From the NCBI GenBank assembly GCA_031411235.1, contig JANOAR010000242.1:1-64000 (forward strand): a stretch of DNA of 64,000 nt, written 5' to 3'. The notes under the pieces were generated by a model. The model was not told where the DNA came from. It worked only from the letters and a program-made list of their open reading frames with translations, and made no database searches. The number at the start of each line of letters is the position of its first letter. Position 1 is the stretch's first letter. Below are positions 26,213 to 35,201 of this stretch, piece after piece. The translations under genes were made by a program, and so were the position numbers. The stretch is from JANOAR01 sp031411235. GTDB taxonomy: Bacteria; Verrucomicrobiota; Verrucomicrobiia; Verrucomicrobiales; Verrucomicrobiaceae.

Positions 26213-27526
26213 GTGCCTTCCCTCCTCAAAGCCCTCGACTACTCCGTGCTCCAGCAGTGCATGCACTGCGGCATGTGCCTGCCGACATGCCCCACGTACA
26301 TGGAGACCAAGCGCGAGCGCAACAGCCCGCGTGGTCGTATCGCCCTCATGCGCAGCATCGCCGACGGCGAAATCCCCGTGAGCCGCGAGTTCGCCGATGA
26401 GATGTATTACTGCCTCGGCTGCCTCGCCTGTGAAACGGCCTGCCCGGCGAATGTGCAGTACGCCGACCTCTTCGAGACCGCCCGCGCCGAAGTCGAGCGC
26501 AGCGGAGCCGCAGGCGGCGGCGAGCGCACGCTGTGGCGTTGGCTGGCGCTGGAGGTCGTCTTCATGCGGCCACGTTTGCTGCGATTCATTGGCTCCATTT
26601 TGCGGATGTACCAGCAGAGTGGCATCGAGTCGCTGGTGCGAGGCAGTGGCTTGTTAAATCTCATGCCAGCGGGCTTGCGTAGGCTGGAGCCACAGACGCC
26701 GCGCATCGCCGCCGCCTTCAGCGATGACCTCATCGACGCCATCGAGACCCCCACGACCCAGCCGACCAAATATCGCGTTGCCCTGCTCACTGGCTGCATC
26801 CAGGATATCTCCTTCTCCAACATCAATCGCGACACCGCCGACGTGCTCCTCGCCAACGGCTGCGAAGTCATCACCCCACGCGCCCAGCACTGCTGTGGCT
26901 CGTTGCACGCGCACAACGGCGCGGTTGATCTCGCCCGCGACCTCGCCCGGCAACAGCTTGACGCCTTCGATGTCGCGTCGCTCGATGCCATCATCACCAA
27001 CGCGGGCGGTTGCGGCTCGCACTTGAAAAAGTATGCCCACTTGCTCCACGACGATCCTCTGTATGCCGCACGCGCCAAGGCTTGGGACGCCAAGGTGAAG
27101 GACATCCACGAGTGGCTTGCCTTCATCGGGCTGCGCAAACCCACAGCCAGTTGCGGCATCGACAGCGTCACCTACCACGAGAGCTGCCACCTCTGCCACG
27201 GGCAAAAAGTTGTCGCCCAACCACGCTCTATTCTCGCCGCCATCCCTGGTTTAAAAGTCACTGAGCTGCCCGAGAGCAACTGGTGCTGCGGCAGCGCTGG
27301 CATTTACAACATCACCCAGCCCGAGCAGTCCGCAAAGCTCCTGCAACGTAAGCTCGACAACCTCGCAAAGACTGGCGTGGCCACCGTCGCAACCTCAAAT
27401 CCTGGTTGCCACTTACAGCTTCAGAATGGCATCGCCGCCAGCGTCGGCCACACCTGCCAAACCGTGACGCAGCCCGTGACGCTGCTGGCAGCAGCGTACC
27501 GGGCAGAGCGTAGCCCTGGGCTCTAG
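26213..27526 (+). CDS. glcF: Glycolate oxidase iron-sulfur subunit GlcF
   Basis: 437 residues from a GTG start. The N-terminal ferredoxin-like domain has two [4Fe-4S] motifs, CMHCGMCLPTCPTY and CLGCLACETACPANV. The C-terminal part has two CCG domains (AQHCCGSLHAHNG, TYHESCHLCHGQ, NWCCGSAGIYN). With GlcD it forms a membrane-associated glycolate/D-lactate dehydrogenase. A glcE-like second FAD subunit is not present between them, unlike the three-subunit enterobacterial enzyme. Confidence 0.93.
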   Translation: MPSLLKALDYSVLQQCMHCGMCLPTCPTYMETKRERNSPRGRIALMRSIADGEIPVSREFADEMYYCLGCLACETACPANVQYADLFETARAEVERSGAAGGGERTLWRWLALEVVFMRPRLLRFIGSILRMYQQSGIESLVRGSGLLNLMPAGLRRLEPQTPRIAAAFSDDLIDAIETPTTQPTKYRVALLTGCIQDISFSNINRDTADVLLANGCEVITPRAQHCCGSLHAHNGAVDLARDLARQQLDAFDVASLDAIITNAGGCGSHLKKYAHLLHDDPLYAARAKAWDAKVKDIHEWLAFIGLRKPTASCGIDSVTYHESCHLCHGQKVVAQPRSILAAIPGLKVTELPESNWCCGSAGIYNITQPEQSAKLLQRKLDNLAKTGVATVATSNPGCHLQLQNGIAASVGHTCQTVTQPVTLLAAAYRAERSPGL

Positions 27527-27537
27527 GCCCAGACATC

Positions 27538-29145
27538 CTAGCCATGCTTCAGCAATTGCTCGGCGACTTTCATGCCATCCACAGCGGCTGAGATGATGCC
27601 ACCAGCATAGCCAGCGCCTTCACCTGCGGGGTAGAAACTGCGCACCGAGAGGCTCTCGCAAGTCACAGGGTCGCGGGGAATGCGCAGGGGTGAGGAACTG
27701 CGTGTTTCGACGCCCGTCATCACGGCATCATCCATAGCGAAGCCTGGGATGACGCGCTCGACGCGACGTACGGCTTCGGTGAGGGTGGCAGTGACGTAGT
27801 CGGGGAGGAGAGGGCGCAGGTCAGTCCATTGGACGCCCGGCTCGTAAGTGGCTTTGACACTTCCTGGCCCCGTGGAGGCGACGCCGCGCATGAAGTCACC
27901 GAGCTTTTGAGCAGGAGCTTTGTAATCTGAGCCAGCAGCGACAAAGGCGCGTTGCTCGATTTTGCGCTGAAACTCAATGCCAGCAAGTGGCCCATCGCCG
28001 TCGTAGTCAGCTTCGTTGATCTCGACCATGAAGCCGCTGTTGGCATTGGATTCAGCACGAGCGTAGCTGCTCATGCCATTGGTGACGACACCGCCAGCTT
28101 CCGAAGAGGCCGCAACGACTAGCCCGCCGGGGCACATGCAGAAGCTGTAGGCTGAACGCCCAGAGTCACAATGAGCGACGAATTTATACGGAGCGGCTCC
28201 AAGCTTGGGATGCCCAGCGAAACGGCCATACTGAGAGCGATCCACCACGGTCTGCGGGTGCTCGATACGCACGCCGACAGAGAGCGCTTTGCGTTCCATT
28301 TCCACGCCGTTTTTGTGCAGCATGGCAAAGGTCTCGCGAGCACTATGCCCGACAGCAAAGATGAACGCACTGCCAGCGATTTCTTCACCGTTACTGAGCA
28401 CAATGGCCTTCATCTGCCCACCTTCGATGACAACGTTGTCCACGCGGCTATCGAAACGCACCTCGCCGCCGAGGGCGATGATTTCCTCGCGAATGGTGCG
28501 CACCACCTTGATCAGGCGATCTGTACCGATGTGGGGGCGACTCTTGATAAGGATGTCTTCGGGCGCACCAGCTTTGACCAATTCATTGAGAAGCCAAGGG
28601 ATGCGATTCTCGCGGTCGCGGATCTGGGTGTAGAGCTTGCCATCGGAGAAAGTCCCTGCGCCTCCCTCGCCAAACATGACGTTGGACTCGCCATTGAATT
28701 CTAAGCCACGACGCCAGAAGCCCGTCACATCGCGCGCACGATCACCCGCAGCTTTGCCGCGTTCCAACAAGATGGGACGCCTGCCGTGGCGAGCGAGCAT
28801 GAGCCCACAAATGAGTCCGCATGGGCCAGTGCCGATAATGATGGGGCGCTCGGAAGTGGGCTTGCTGGCCGGTTTCACGGCCGCCAACTCGATGTAGGTG
28901 TGATCTGGCGCGGGAATAATGCGCTGGTTGCCCTGGTGCCTGTGGAGCACGCCAGGTTCATCGCGGACTTCGACCTTGACGGTGAAACTGAACTCAACAT
29001 TCCCACGGCGTGCATCGATGGCTCTTTGCTCCACGATGACGCTCAGGATGTGATCCAAAGGTACCCGCAACTCACGCGCGATGGCGGTCTTTAGACTGGC
29101 ATCGTCGTGGTCGAGAGATAGACGTAACTGATTGATTTGCAGCAT
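27538..29145 (-). CDS. NAD(P)/FAD-dependent oxidoreductase (COG2509-like)
   Basis: 535-residue flavoprotein. Residues ~1-90 form a small alpha-beta domain (LRLSLDHDDASLKTAIAREL, TVKVEVRD) typical of this family, followed by the FAD Rossmann motif PIIIGTGPCGLICGLMLARHG and FGEGGAGTFSDGKLYTQI. The C-terminal PAGEGAGYAGGIISAAVDG closes the FAD site. Family members are annotated as uncharacterised FAD-dependent dehydrogenases; the substrate is unknown. It converges on glcF. Confidence 0.88.
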   Translation of the reverse strand: MLQINQLRLSLDHDDASLKTAIARELRVPLDHILSVIVEQRAIDARRGNVEFSFTVKVEVRDEPGVLHRHQGNQRIIPAPDHTYIELAAVKPASKPTSERPIIIGTGPCGLICGLMLARHGRRPILLERGKAAGDRARDVTGFWRRGLEFNGESNVMFGEGGAGTFSDGKLYTQIRDRENRIPWLLNELVKAGAPEDILIKSRPHIGTDRLIKVVRTIREEIIALGGEVRFDSRVDNVVIEGGQMKAIVLSNGEEIAGSAFIFAVGHSARETFAMLHKNGVEMERKALSVGVRIEHPQTVVDRSQYGRFAGHPKLGAAPYKFVAHCDSGRSAYSFCMCPGGLVVAASSEAGGVVTNGMSSYARAESNANSGFMVEINEADYDGDGPLAGIEFQRKIEQRAFVAAGSDYKAPAQKLGDFMRGVASTGPGSVKATYEPGVQWTDLRPLLPDYVTATLTEAVRRVERVIPGFAMDDAVMTGVETRSSSPLRIPRDPVTCESLSVRSFYPAGEGAGYAGGIISAAVDGMKVAEQLLKHG

Positions 29146-29227
29146 TTTACGAGGATTCAGGTTGCACAGGCATAACGCGAACGCAAGTCCTCAACCGTCA
29201 CCAATTTTAGCTTTTTATCAAAACACC

Positions 29228-29260
29228 AAAAAGCGACCATGAAAGCATGGTCGCCTTTTT
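29228..29260 (-). terminator. Bidirectional rho-independent terminator
   Basis: A perfect 9-bp stem (GCGACCATG, loop AAAG, CATGGTCGC; 29233-29254) is flanked by an A-run before and a T-run after it, so it works on both strands. On the minus strand it ends the anti-sigma/sigma transcript. Confidence 0.85.
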
Positions 29261-29302
29261 GTCCGAACCCCAAGGAGGGAGTCGCACTACAGGCCTTAGG
29301 TC

Positions 29303-29839
29303 TTATTTGACAGAGCCAGTCATAATGGTGGGCGAGGCGCTGAAGGTACCGCTTGGGGAGCCCTTTGCCGGCGGCCCCGCCCTGACGATCCCGACTTCGT
29401 TGGGCAGACCACTGTGGAAGTGATTGCCGAGCAGAAGGTCAATTTCGCGAATAGGCACCTTCGTGCCAGAGTGGCTCACATCGAAGACAATGGGGGAGGC
29501 CTCAGGGGCGCTGGCTTTGAAATAGCTCACAGCAAGCTGATGCCCCTCTGGAATGACTACCTTGCCTGCCATTGGGGCTTCGCTGGGGTGACTATTCATG
29601 GCAACGACAGCGGCAATCATGAGCGTCGCCGTCGCGGTTGCAAGGCTCCACTGGGGCGTGGACCAATGCTGGATGTAGGTGATGAGACGCTCCCAGGCGA
29701 GACTTAGAGCCGACTGATGAAGCAACTCCGCACGCTGACGCTCATGCAACTTGATGAGAAGGTCATCGACGAACCCTTCAGGCGGCATTTCGTAACGCTT
29801 CAGGCCGATCAGCTTTTGTATGTCTTCGTGGTCGTTCAT
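29303..29839 (-). CDS. Putative anti-sigma factor, single-pass membrane protein
   Basis: 178 residues: a cytoplasmic part (1-66), one transmembrane helix (about 68-84, LATATATLMIAAVVAM), then a periplasmic tail of ~95 residues with no recognisable domain. It begins about 70 bp after the ECF sigma gene stop on the same strand, and that linkage plus topology is the basis for the anti-sigma call. No zinc-binding anti-sigma HxxxCxxC motif is present. It could equally be a sigma-controlled envelope protein. Confidence 0.55.
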   Translation of the reverse strand: MNDHEDIQKLIGLKRYEMPPEGFVDDLLIKLHERQRAELLHQSALSLAWERLITYIQHWSTPQWSLATATATLMIAAVVAMNSHPSEAPMAGKVVIPEGHQLAVSYFKASAPEASPIVFDVSHSGTKVPIREIDLLLGNHFHSGLPNEVGIVRAGPPAKGSPSGTFSASPTIMTGSVK

Positions 29840-29909
29840 GGGTCTCTAAGCTAGTAGGTGGTGTAACTCAGGGTATCGTTGAATAATTAGAGCGGGAAGT
29901 GAGCCAAAG

Positions 29910-30509
29910 CTATTTACTGCGGAAGTCTTCGAGGTAGTTCTGGAGTTGCCGGTGTGCGTAAAAAAGTCGGGAACGAACAGTGCCTTCCGACACGCCTGTA
30001 ATTTTGCTTATCTCCGCGTGTTGCAAGCCCTGTATATCATACATGGTCACCACAGCGCGGTGATCCTCTGACAGCTTCATCATGGCCATGTTCAAGCGAG
30101 TTTGAAGTTCATGTAAATTCACCTCTCTGAGCGGGCTCGCTCCAGTCGTCACTTTGATGAAGTCGGGGTCATTAAGAATGCCTGAATCCACATCATCCAT
30201 GCTCACCTTAATGTGTCGGCCACGCTTTTTCAGGTAGTTCAGCGTCATGTTCACCGAGATCGAATAGATCCAGGTATAAAAGGACGACTTGCCCATGAAT
30301 CGCTTGATCGACCGATACGCTTTGGAGAAAATATCCTGAAGTAGATCTGACGTATCATCTCGGTTCGAGGTCATGTTGTACACGAGGCCATAGAGCTTGG
30401 GCGTGTACTTCCTCACGAGGTCATCGAAGGCCTTGGTGTCACCTTCTTGGGCACGTTCCACCAGGATGCGATCCTCTTCACTGCTGCTTGTTTGCACCTT
30501 TTCGTTCAT
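29910..30509 (-). CDS. ECF-family RNA polymerase sigma factor
   Basis: 199 residues. Region 2 (AFDDLVRKYTPKLYGLVYNM, DLLQDIFSKAYRSI, FYTWIYSISVNMTLNYLKKR) and region 4 (LSEDHRAVVTMYDIQGLQHAEISKITGVSEGTVRSRLFYAHRQL) are intact and separated by a short linker, as in RpoE-like factors. It should direct RNA polymerase to a dedicated regulon in response to envelope signals, under control of the downstream membrane protein. Confidence 0.94.
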   Translation of the reverse strand: MNEKVQTSSSEEDRILVERAQEGDTKAFDDLVRKYTPKLYGLVYNMTSNRDDTSDLLQDIFSKAYRSIKRFMGKSSFYTWIYSISVNMTLNYLKKRGRHIKVSMDDVDSGILNDPDFIKVTTGASPLREVNLHELQTRLNMAMMKLSEDHRAVVTMYDIQGLQHAEISKITGVSEGTVRSRLFYAHRQLQNYLEDFRSK

Positions 30510-30614
30510 TCGCCTTGGGTTGGTGCGCTTGCTATTGTGCGCAGTTCATGTTCGTGGGAAGCAAAGCATTGCTTGCCTAGCGGGCGCAAGTCTTTCTTCT
30601 GTCTTATCGCAGTA

Positions 30615-30983
30615 TCACCTGGAACCAAGGCTAGAGGTGGTGCGCACCGCCACATGATCGACGCCCGGAAGGATGCGTTTGCGCAGTTCCACACTGGCCG
30701 AATGGGCACCAAATTCCGTGACGAGCACTTCCGCCATTTCTGCCGCCAGTGTCTCAATGAGCTGCCGGGGGCGTGAGGCCGCGAGTGCACGCATGCGCTT
30801 GGCCACAGCATCATAGTCAATGGTCATCGCTATGTCGTCCCGCATGGTTGCGAAGTCGCGGCTAGGCCGCAGCGAAATATCGGCCTGAAGCACTTGCTGC
30901 GTGACTCGTTCTGCCTCTGGCACGCCCACGTTCACAGGCAAATCAATACCTCGGATGATGATTTCGTCGTTACAGTACTGCAT
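30615..30983 (-). CDS. folB: Dihydroneopterin aldolase FolB
   Basis: 122 residues, normal FolB size. IIIRGIDLPVNVGVPEAER carries the conserved G-V-x-x-x-E substrate region, TIDYDAVAKRM (Y of the active site) and LIETLAAEMAEVLV follow, and K103 in ELRKRIL fits the catalytic lysine. It converts dihydroneopterin to 6-hydroxymethyl-dihydropterin in folate synthesis. Other folate genes are not adjacent. It is divergent from the next small gene. Confidence 0.93.
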   Translation of the reverse strand: MQYCNDEIIIRGIDLPVNVGVPEAERVTQQVLQADISLRPSRDFATMRDDIAMTIDYDAVAKRMRALAASRPRQLIETLAAEMAEVLVTEFGAHSASVELRKRILPGVDHVAVRTTSSLGSR

Positions 30984-31092
30984 AATTTACCTCGAGCGGT
31001 GGCGTTGATAGATGGCGACGCGGCGAAATCAACCCAAAGCGATTCTTTACCCAGCCAAGGCCACAGGTCATACTGACGGCAAAACTGCATCC

Positions 31093-31269
31093 ATGCCCGC
31101 CACACCTTTATCACGTTCTTTAAATCGAACGATCCTCTCCAAAGCCTTGCTTGCAGCGTTATGTCTTCTTGCTGCCAGCCTAGGTTGTTATGGCTGGCTG
31201 GCCCTTGGGCTTAAAATTCAACGGGTGCCAGATACTAGCGCGTCGGCCCTGGCAAAACCAACACCCTAG
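31093..31269 (+). CDS. Small hypothetical membrane protein
   Basis: 58 residues from the ATG at 31093: a basic N-terminus, one hydrophobic helix (LSKALLAALCLLAASLGCYGWLA, about 17-38), and a short polar tail rich in Ala, Ser and Pro. No family is recognisable. The cysteine near the end of the helix is not in a standard lipobox. It may be a real small membrane protein or a chance frame; the longer in-frame start at 31012 has no supporting feature. Confidence 0.4.
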   Translation: MPATPLSRSLNRTILSKALLAALCLLAASLGCYGWLALGLKIQRVPDTSASALAKPTP

Positions 31270-31335
31270 CTCTCAGCCCCTCCAATAAGAAAACACTAGC
31301 TGGAACATCGAATCTTTTTATCCTCAGCACCACCC

Positions 31336-31869
31336 ATGGAACCACCTTACGACATCCTTGATGTCCAATATGCTCTTGAACAGACCCACGTCATCCACGA
31401 GCCAGACCGCCGTATTGACACCTTCGGCAGCACCCAATTCGAGTTCGAGATCGTCAGCGAACTCATGGACAGCGTCGATACCGTGCGCGTCCGCCATGGC
31501 AAAATCGAAGCCATGAAGCCCGTGCTCTTCCGCCCCGATGGCTTCAGCAATTATGACTTTGAAGGCTTCGGCCCCAACGCGGAAGCCTTCGGCGACTGGC
31601 TGCGCGAAAATGCCAAAAATCTCGCCGTCTTGAAGTACGGCTTCAAGTTCACCAAGAATGATGTCAGCGAACACATCGTACACGAGCCCATGGATCAAGT
31701 CTGTGGCAAGCTCCTCGAAGATATCCGTATCTCCGGCAATCCCATGCGCGCCATCATTCAAGGGGTCGATGATACCTGGGAGATCAGCTTGTTAAAATTC
31801 ACCGTGGACATGATTGAGAAATCCCAAGGCATCAACGTCTTCGACTACAAGCGTCGCGGCATGTTATAA
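31336..31869 (+). CDS. Conserved hypothetical protein
   Basis: 177 residues, soluble, acidic, no signal peptide and no motif I recognise. Features such as EFEIVSELMDSVDTVRVRHGKIEAM and the regular codon use indicate a real gene. It lies 39 bp before the LysM gene on the same strand, so co-transcription is likely. The function is unknown. Confidence 0.7.
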   Translation: MEPPYDILDVQYALEQTHVIHEPDRRIDTFGSTQFEFEIVSELMDSVDTVRVRHGKIEAMKPVLFRPDGFSNYDFEGFGPNAEAFGDWLRENAKNLAVLKYGFKFTKNDVSEHIVHEPMDQVCGKLLEDIRISGNPMRAIIQGVDDTWEISLLKFTVDMIEKSQGINVFDYKRRGML

Positions 31870-31908
31870 TCCCGCCTCTACACGTCAGCGATCTTTCAAC
31901 TACCACCG

Positions 31909-32907
31909 ATGGCACGCACGCAGATCAAATTACTTCTCTTCCTCATCACGATGGGCCTTGCCGCAGGCTGCGCCGCAGCCGCATGGTTCATCTACACCAA
32001 CTACCTTTCCGACCACTTCGTCTCCACCGAAACAAAAGCCGCAGGCAAAAGCACCGAAGCCCCCCGCCCCCCGCCCGATCCTGGCATCCGCCGTTTCGAT
32101 GCCGCCATAGAGTCCATCCGCACGGGCAAGGTTCCCGAGGGCCGCGACGCCCTCTACAAACTGCTTTTTCAATTTCCCAACTCACCCACCTGCGTCGAGG
32201 CCAAGCGCATCATCGGTGAAATCAATATGGACGCCTTATACGCCTTCGATCAGTCCGGCGGAAAGAAGGACTACATCGTACAGCCGCGCGACTCCTTACT
32301 CGCCATCGCTGGCAAAAACAAAACCACTGTTGAAGCCATCACACGGCTCAATGGATTGAACTCCATCAACCTTCGCCTCGGAGACCATCTGTTTCTCATC
32401 CCAACCAATTTTGAAGTCGTCATTGATGTCTCTTCGCTCAAATTAGAGTTGCGTAACGAGGGTAAATTTTTCAAAGAATACACCATCGAAGACCTCAAAC
32501 TCCCGCCCAACACCCGCGTGCCCTCCACCATGGAAGTTGCCAACAAATCCGCCATCTTTGATAATAAATCCGCCATCCCTTGGTCGGCAGACTTCGCCGC
32601 CGCCGACAAGCGCATCGTCCTCAATAAAGTAGGCCTCGTCACCGCCGAAAACCCCAACCCCAAAGTCACCAACGTCGTTGGCCTCCTCATCCGCTCACTG
32701 CCCCGCGCCACAGAAGTCATCGACACCCCGCCGCCACCCAAGGCCAAAGCCACTGCTAAAAAAGCGCGTAACAATGACGACGACGCGCCCAAAGAACTCG
32801 AAGACACAGCCCCCGTCGCCCAGACAGGCCTCTTTATGAAGCGCGACGATATGGAGGAAATCTACCTCATGCTACGCCGCACTACTCGCTTTGAGATCAA
32901 GCCCTAG
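31909..32907 (+). CDS. LysM-domain envelope protein
   Basis: 332 residues: N-terminal hydrophobic segment (about 6-30, signal anchor; the LAAGC inside could also be a lipobox), a Pro-rich linker (PRPPPDPG), then a LysM domain (about 120-165) with YIVQPRDSLLAIAGKNKTTVEAI and LNSINLRLGDHLFLIP. LysM binds N-acetylglucosamine of peptidoglycan. The rest (about 165-290) resembles the L,D-transpeptidase-preceding region of cell-wall proteins, but no catalytic HxxxSHGC motif is present, so it is likely structural or binding only. accA starts 31 bp after its stop. Confidence 0.85.
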   Translation: MARTQIKLLLFLITMGLAAGCAAAAWFIYTNYLSDHFVSTETKAAGKSTEAPRPPPDPGIRRFDAAIESIRTGKVPEGRDALYKLLFQFPNSPTCVEAKRIIGEINMDALYAFDQSGGKKDYIVQPRDSLLAIAGKNKTTVEAITRLNGLNSINLRLGDHLFLIPTNFEVVIDVSSLKLELRNEGKFFKEYTIEDLKLPPNTRVPSTMEVANKSAIFDNKSAIPWSADFAAADKRIVLNKVGLVTAENPNPKVTNVVGLLIRSLPRATEVIDTPPPPKAKATAKKARNNDDDAPKELEDTAPVAQTGLFMKRDDMEEIYLMLRRTTRFEIKP

Positions 32908-32938
32908 CCCACATCCATCACCCCTTTCGCAACTCCCG

Positions 32939-33895
32939 ATGAAGAACGCCCCAGAATTTGAAAAGCCCCTCCTCAAGCTCCGTGATGACCTAGAGGACTT
33001 GCAGCGCAAACACGCAGCCAAGCCAAACGACAAACTCGCCCTGCAAATCGCCACCATGGAGGCTGACCTCACCAAAATGCAGCGCGATATATACGCCAAC
33101 CTCACCCCCTGGCAGCGTGTCCAAATCGCCCGCAACATCCAGCGCCCCTTCATGCTGGACTACGTCAAGCACTGCTGCGACGACTTCACCGAGCTGCACG
33201 GCGACCGCCATTTCGGCGATGACAACGCCATGCCCGCTGGCTTCGCCACCTGGGGTGGTAGAAAAGTCGTCGTCATCGGCCACCAAAAAGGCCGCGACAC
33301 CAAAGAAAACCTCCTGCGCAACTTCGGCAGCGCCCATCCCGAAGGTTACCGCAAAGCCCTGCGCATGATGCGTCTCGCCGAGAAATTTCGCCTCCCCATC
33401 ATCTCCATGATCGACACTCCGGGAGCCTTCCCTGGCATCGGAGCTGAAGAACGCAACATCGCCGAAGCCATCGCCTTCAATCTCCGCGAAATGATGCTGA
33501 TCAAGACCCCCATCGTCGCCATCGTCATCGGCGAAGGCGGCTCCGGCGGTGCCCTCGGCATTGGCATCGCCGACCGCGTGCTGCTCATGGAGAACAGCTA
33601 CTACTCCGTCATCTCCCCCGAAGGCTGCGCCGCTATTCTTTGGAAAAGCCGCGAGCACGCCGCCGAAGCCGCAGCCGCCTTAAAAGTAAGCGCTCAAGAT
33701 TTGAAAGGCCTCGGCATCATCGATGGCATCGTCCCCGAACCCATCGGCGGAGCCCATCAAAACCACGCCGAAGCCGCAGCCAACCTCAAACTTGCCGTCC
33801 TCGACTGCTTCGCCGAGCTAGACCGTCTCAGCCCCCCACAACTCCTCGACCAGCGCTACGCCAAGTTCCGTGCGTTTGGCGAGTTCACAGAATAG
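32939..33895 (+). CDS. accA: Acetyl-CoA carboxylase carboxyltransferase subunit alpha
   Basis: 318 residues, normal AccA length. FTELHGDRHFGDDNA, GGRKVVVIGHQKGRDTKENL, FGSAHPEGYRKALRMM and ISMIDTPGAFPGIGAEERN are diagnostic, as are GEGGSGGALGIGIADRVLLMENS and SPEGCAAILWKS. It forms the carboxyltransferase with AccD to make malonyl-CoA for fatty acid synthesis. The N-terminal coiled-coil start MKNAPEFEKPLLKL at 32939 is chosen over an upstream in-frame start. accD is not adjacent. Confidence 0.97.
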   Translation: MKNAPEFEKPLLKLRDDLEDLQRKHAAKPNDKLALQIATMEADLTKMQRDIYANLTPWQRVQIARNIQRPFMLDYVKHCCDDFTELHGDRHFGDDNAMPAGFATWGGRKVVVIGHQKGRDTKENLLRNFGSAHPEGYRKALRMMRLAEKFRLPIISMIDTPGAFPGIGAEERNIAEAIAFNLREMMLIKTPIVAIVIGEGGSGGALGIGIADRVLLMENSYYSVISPEGCAAILWKSREHAAEAAAALKVSAQDLKGLGIIDGIVPEPIGGAHQNHAEAAANLKLAVLDCFAELDRLSPPQLLDQRYAKFRAFGEFTE

Positions 33896-33962
33896 CAAAT
33901 CCTCGTCGTAGCTGCCTTCGTGAGAAGGCGGATTTCACACTCTGCAAATTCGTCTCCTCGTC

Positions 33963-35177
33963 ATGAAAACCCTCGCGCTCATCGCCCTCGCCCTCCTCAT
34001 CGCTCTCCCGCTCATCGCCGCCGATTGGCCGCAATTCCGAGGCCCGCAGCGCAATGGTATCTCCGCCGAGACACCTCTCACCGACTGGCCCAGCGACGGC
34101 CCTAAAGTTCTCTGGAAAGCCAGCCTCGGCCTAGGCTTCTCCTCCTTCGTCATCGCCGACGGACGCCTCTTCACCATGGGCCATCCCGAGGATGAAAAGG
34201 ACTGCGTCTATGCCTTCGACGCAACCACCGGCAAACCCCTCTGGGAACACCGCTACGACGCCGAACTCGGCGATAAATACTACCCCGGCGGCACTACTGG
34301 CACCCCTACCATCGACGGCAACAAAGTTTACACCCTCAGCCGCTGGGGCGATCTCTTCTGCTTTGATGCCGCCACAGGCAAGATTGCCTGGCAAAAAAAC
34401 ATCGCCACCGAGACCAGCGCCCGCATCCCCGACTGGGGCTTCACGGGTGCCCCACTCATCCACGGCGATCTCCTCATTTTAAACGTCGGCTCAGGCGGCA
34501 CTGCTCTCGACAAAGCCACAGGCAACATCCGCTGGAAATCCGCCAACGACCTCGCCGCAGGCTACTCCACCCCCCTGCCCTACCCCCAAGACGGCCAGCC
34601 CCTCATCGCCCTCACCAACGAAAAAGCCTACATCGGCATCGACCCCACCACTGGCCAGCAGCGCTGGTCATTGCCCTGGGGTACCCGTTACGGCGTCAAT
34701 GCCGCCGACCCCGTCATCAGCGGCAAACAACTCTTCATCTCCTCGGGCTACGGCAAGGGTTGCGCCCTCATCGAGCCGAGTAATGGCGAGCCCACGCAGA
34801 TTTGGACTAACCGCGAGCTGCGCAGCCAAATGAACGCCGCTATTTTGCACGAAGGCCACCTCTACGGCAGCGACGGCGATGAAAGCTCAAAAGCCTCTTT
34901 GAAGTGCCTCGACATCACCACCGGAAAAGTCCTCTGGCAGCAGCCCAGCCTTGGCTTCAGCAGCCTCACCCTCGCCGACGGATACCTCATCGTCCTCACT
35001 CAAAAAGGCGAGCTAAGCATCGCCAAAGCCAGCCCCACCGACCACACCCCCATCTCCACCGCCCAGATATTAGGTGGCAAAAGCTGGACTGCTCCCGTCC
35101 TCGCCAACGGCCTCCTCTACGCCCGCAACGGCGCAGGCGACATGGTCTGCCTCGACCTACGCCCCGCGAAAAAATAA
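33963..35177 (+). CDS. Secreted PQQ-type beta-propeller protein
   Basis: 404 residues: a Sec signal peptide (MKTLALIALALLIALPLIAA) and repeated propeller blades with the tryptophan docking pattern (YAFDATTGKPLWEHRY, FCFDAATGKIAWQKN, LDKATGNIRWKS, IDPTTGQQRWSLPW, LDITTGKVLWQQP). Such exported WD-like repeat proteins are common in Verrucomicrobia and Planctomycetes and likely bind sugars or protein partners; no PQQ-dehydrogenase catalytic domain is visible. It begins DWPQFRGPQRNG, a sequence typical of the family. Confidence 0.9.
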   Translation: MKTLALIALALLIALPLIAADWPQFRGPQRNGISAETPLTDWPSDGPKVLWKASLGLGFSSFVIADGRLFTMGHPEDEKDCVYAFDATTGKPLWEHRYDAELGDKYYPGGTTGTPTIDGNKVYTLSRWGDLFCFDAATGKIAWQKNIATETSARIPDWGFTGAPLIHGDLLILNVGSGGTALDKATGNIRWKSANDLAAGYSTPLPYPQDGQPLIALTNEKAYIGIDPTTGQQRWSLPWGTRYGVNAADPVISGKQLFISSGYGKGCALIEPSNGEPTQIWTNRELRSQMNAAILHEGHLYGSDGDESSKASLKCLDITTGKVLWQQPSLGFSSLTLADGYLIVLTQKGELSIAKASPTDHTPISTAQILGGKSWTAPVLANGLLYARNGAGDMVCLDLRPAKK

Positions 35178-35201
35178 GTGTGAGACTCTAGCCCCTTGGC
35201 G

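Noticed and set aside
29303..29839. Zinc-binding anti-sigma factor (ZAS) domain
   Set aside because: No HxxxCxxC motif; the anti-sigma call rests only on position and topology.
32271..32460. L,D-transpeptidase function for the LysM protein
   Set aside because: No HxxxSHGC-like catalytic motif is present in the C-terminal region.
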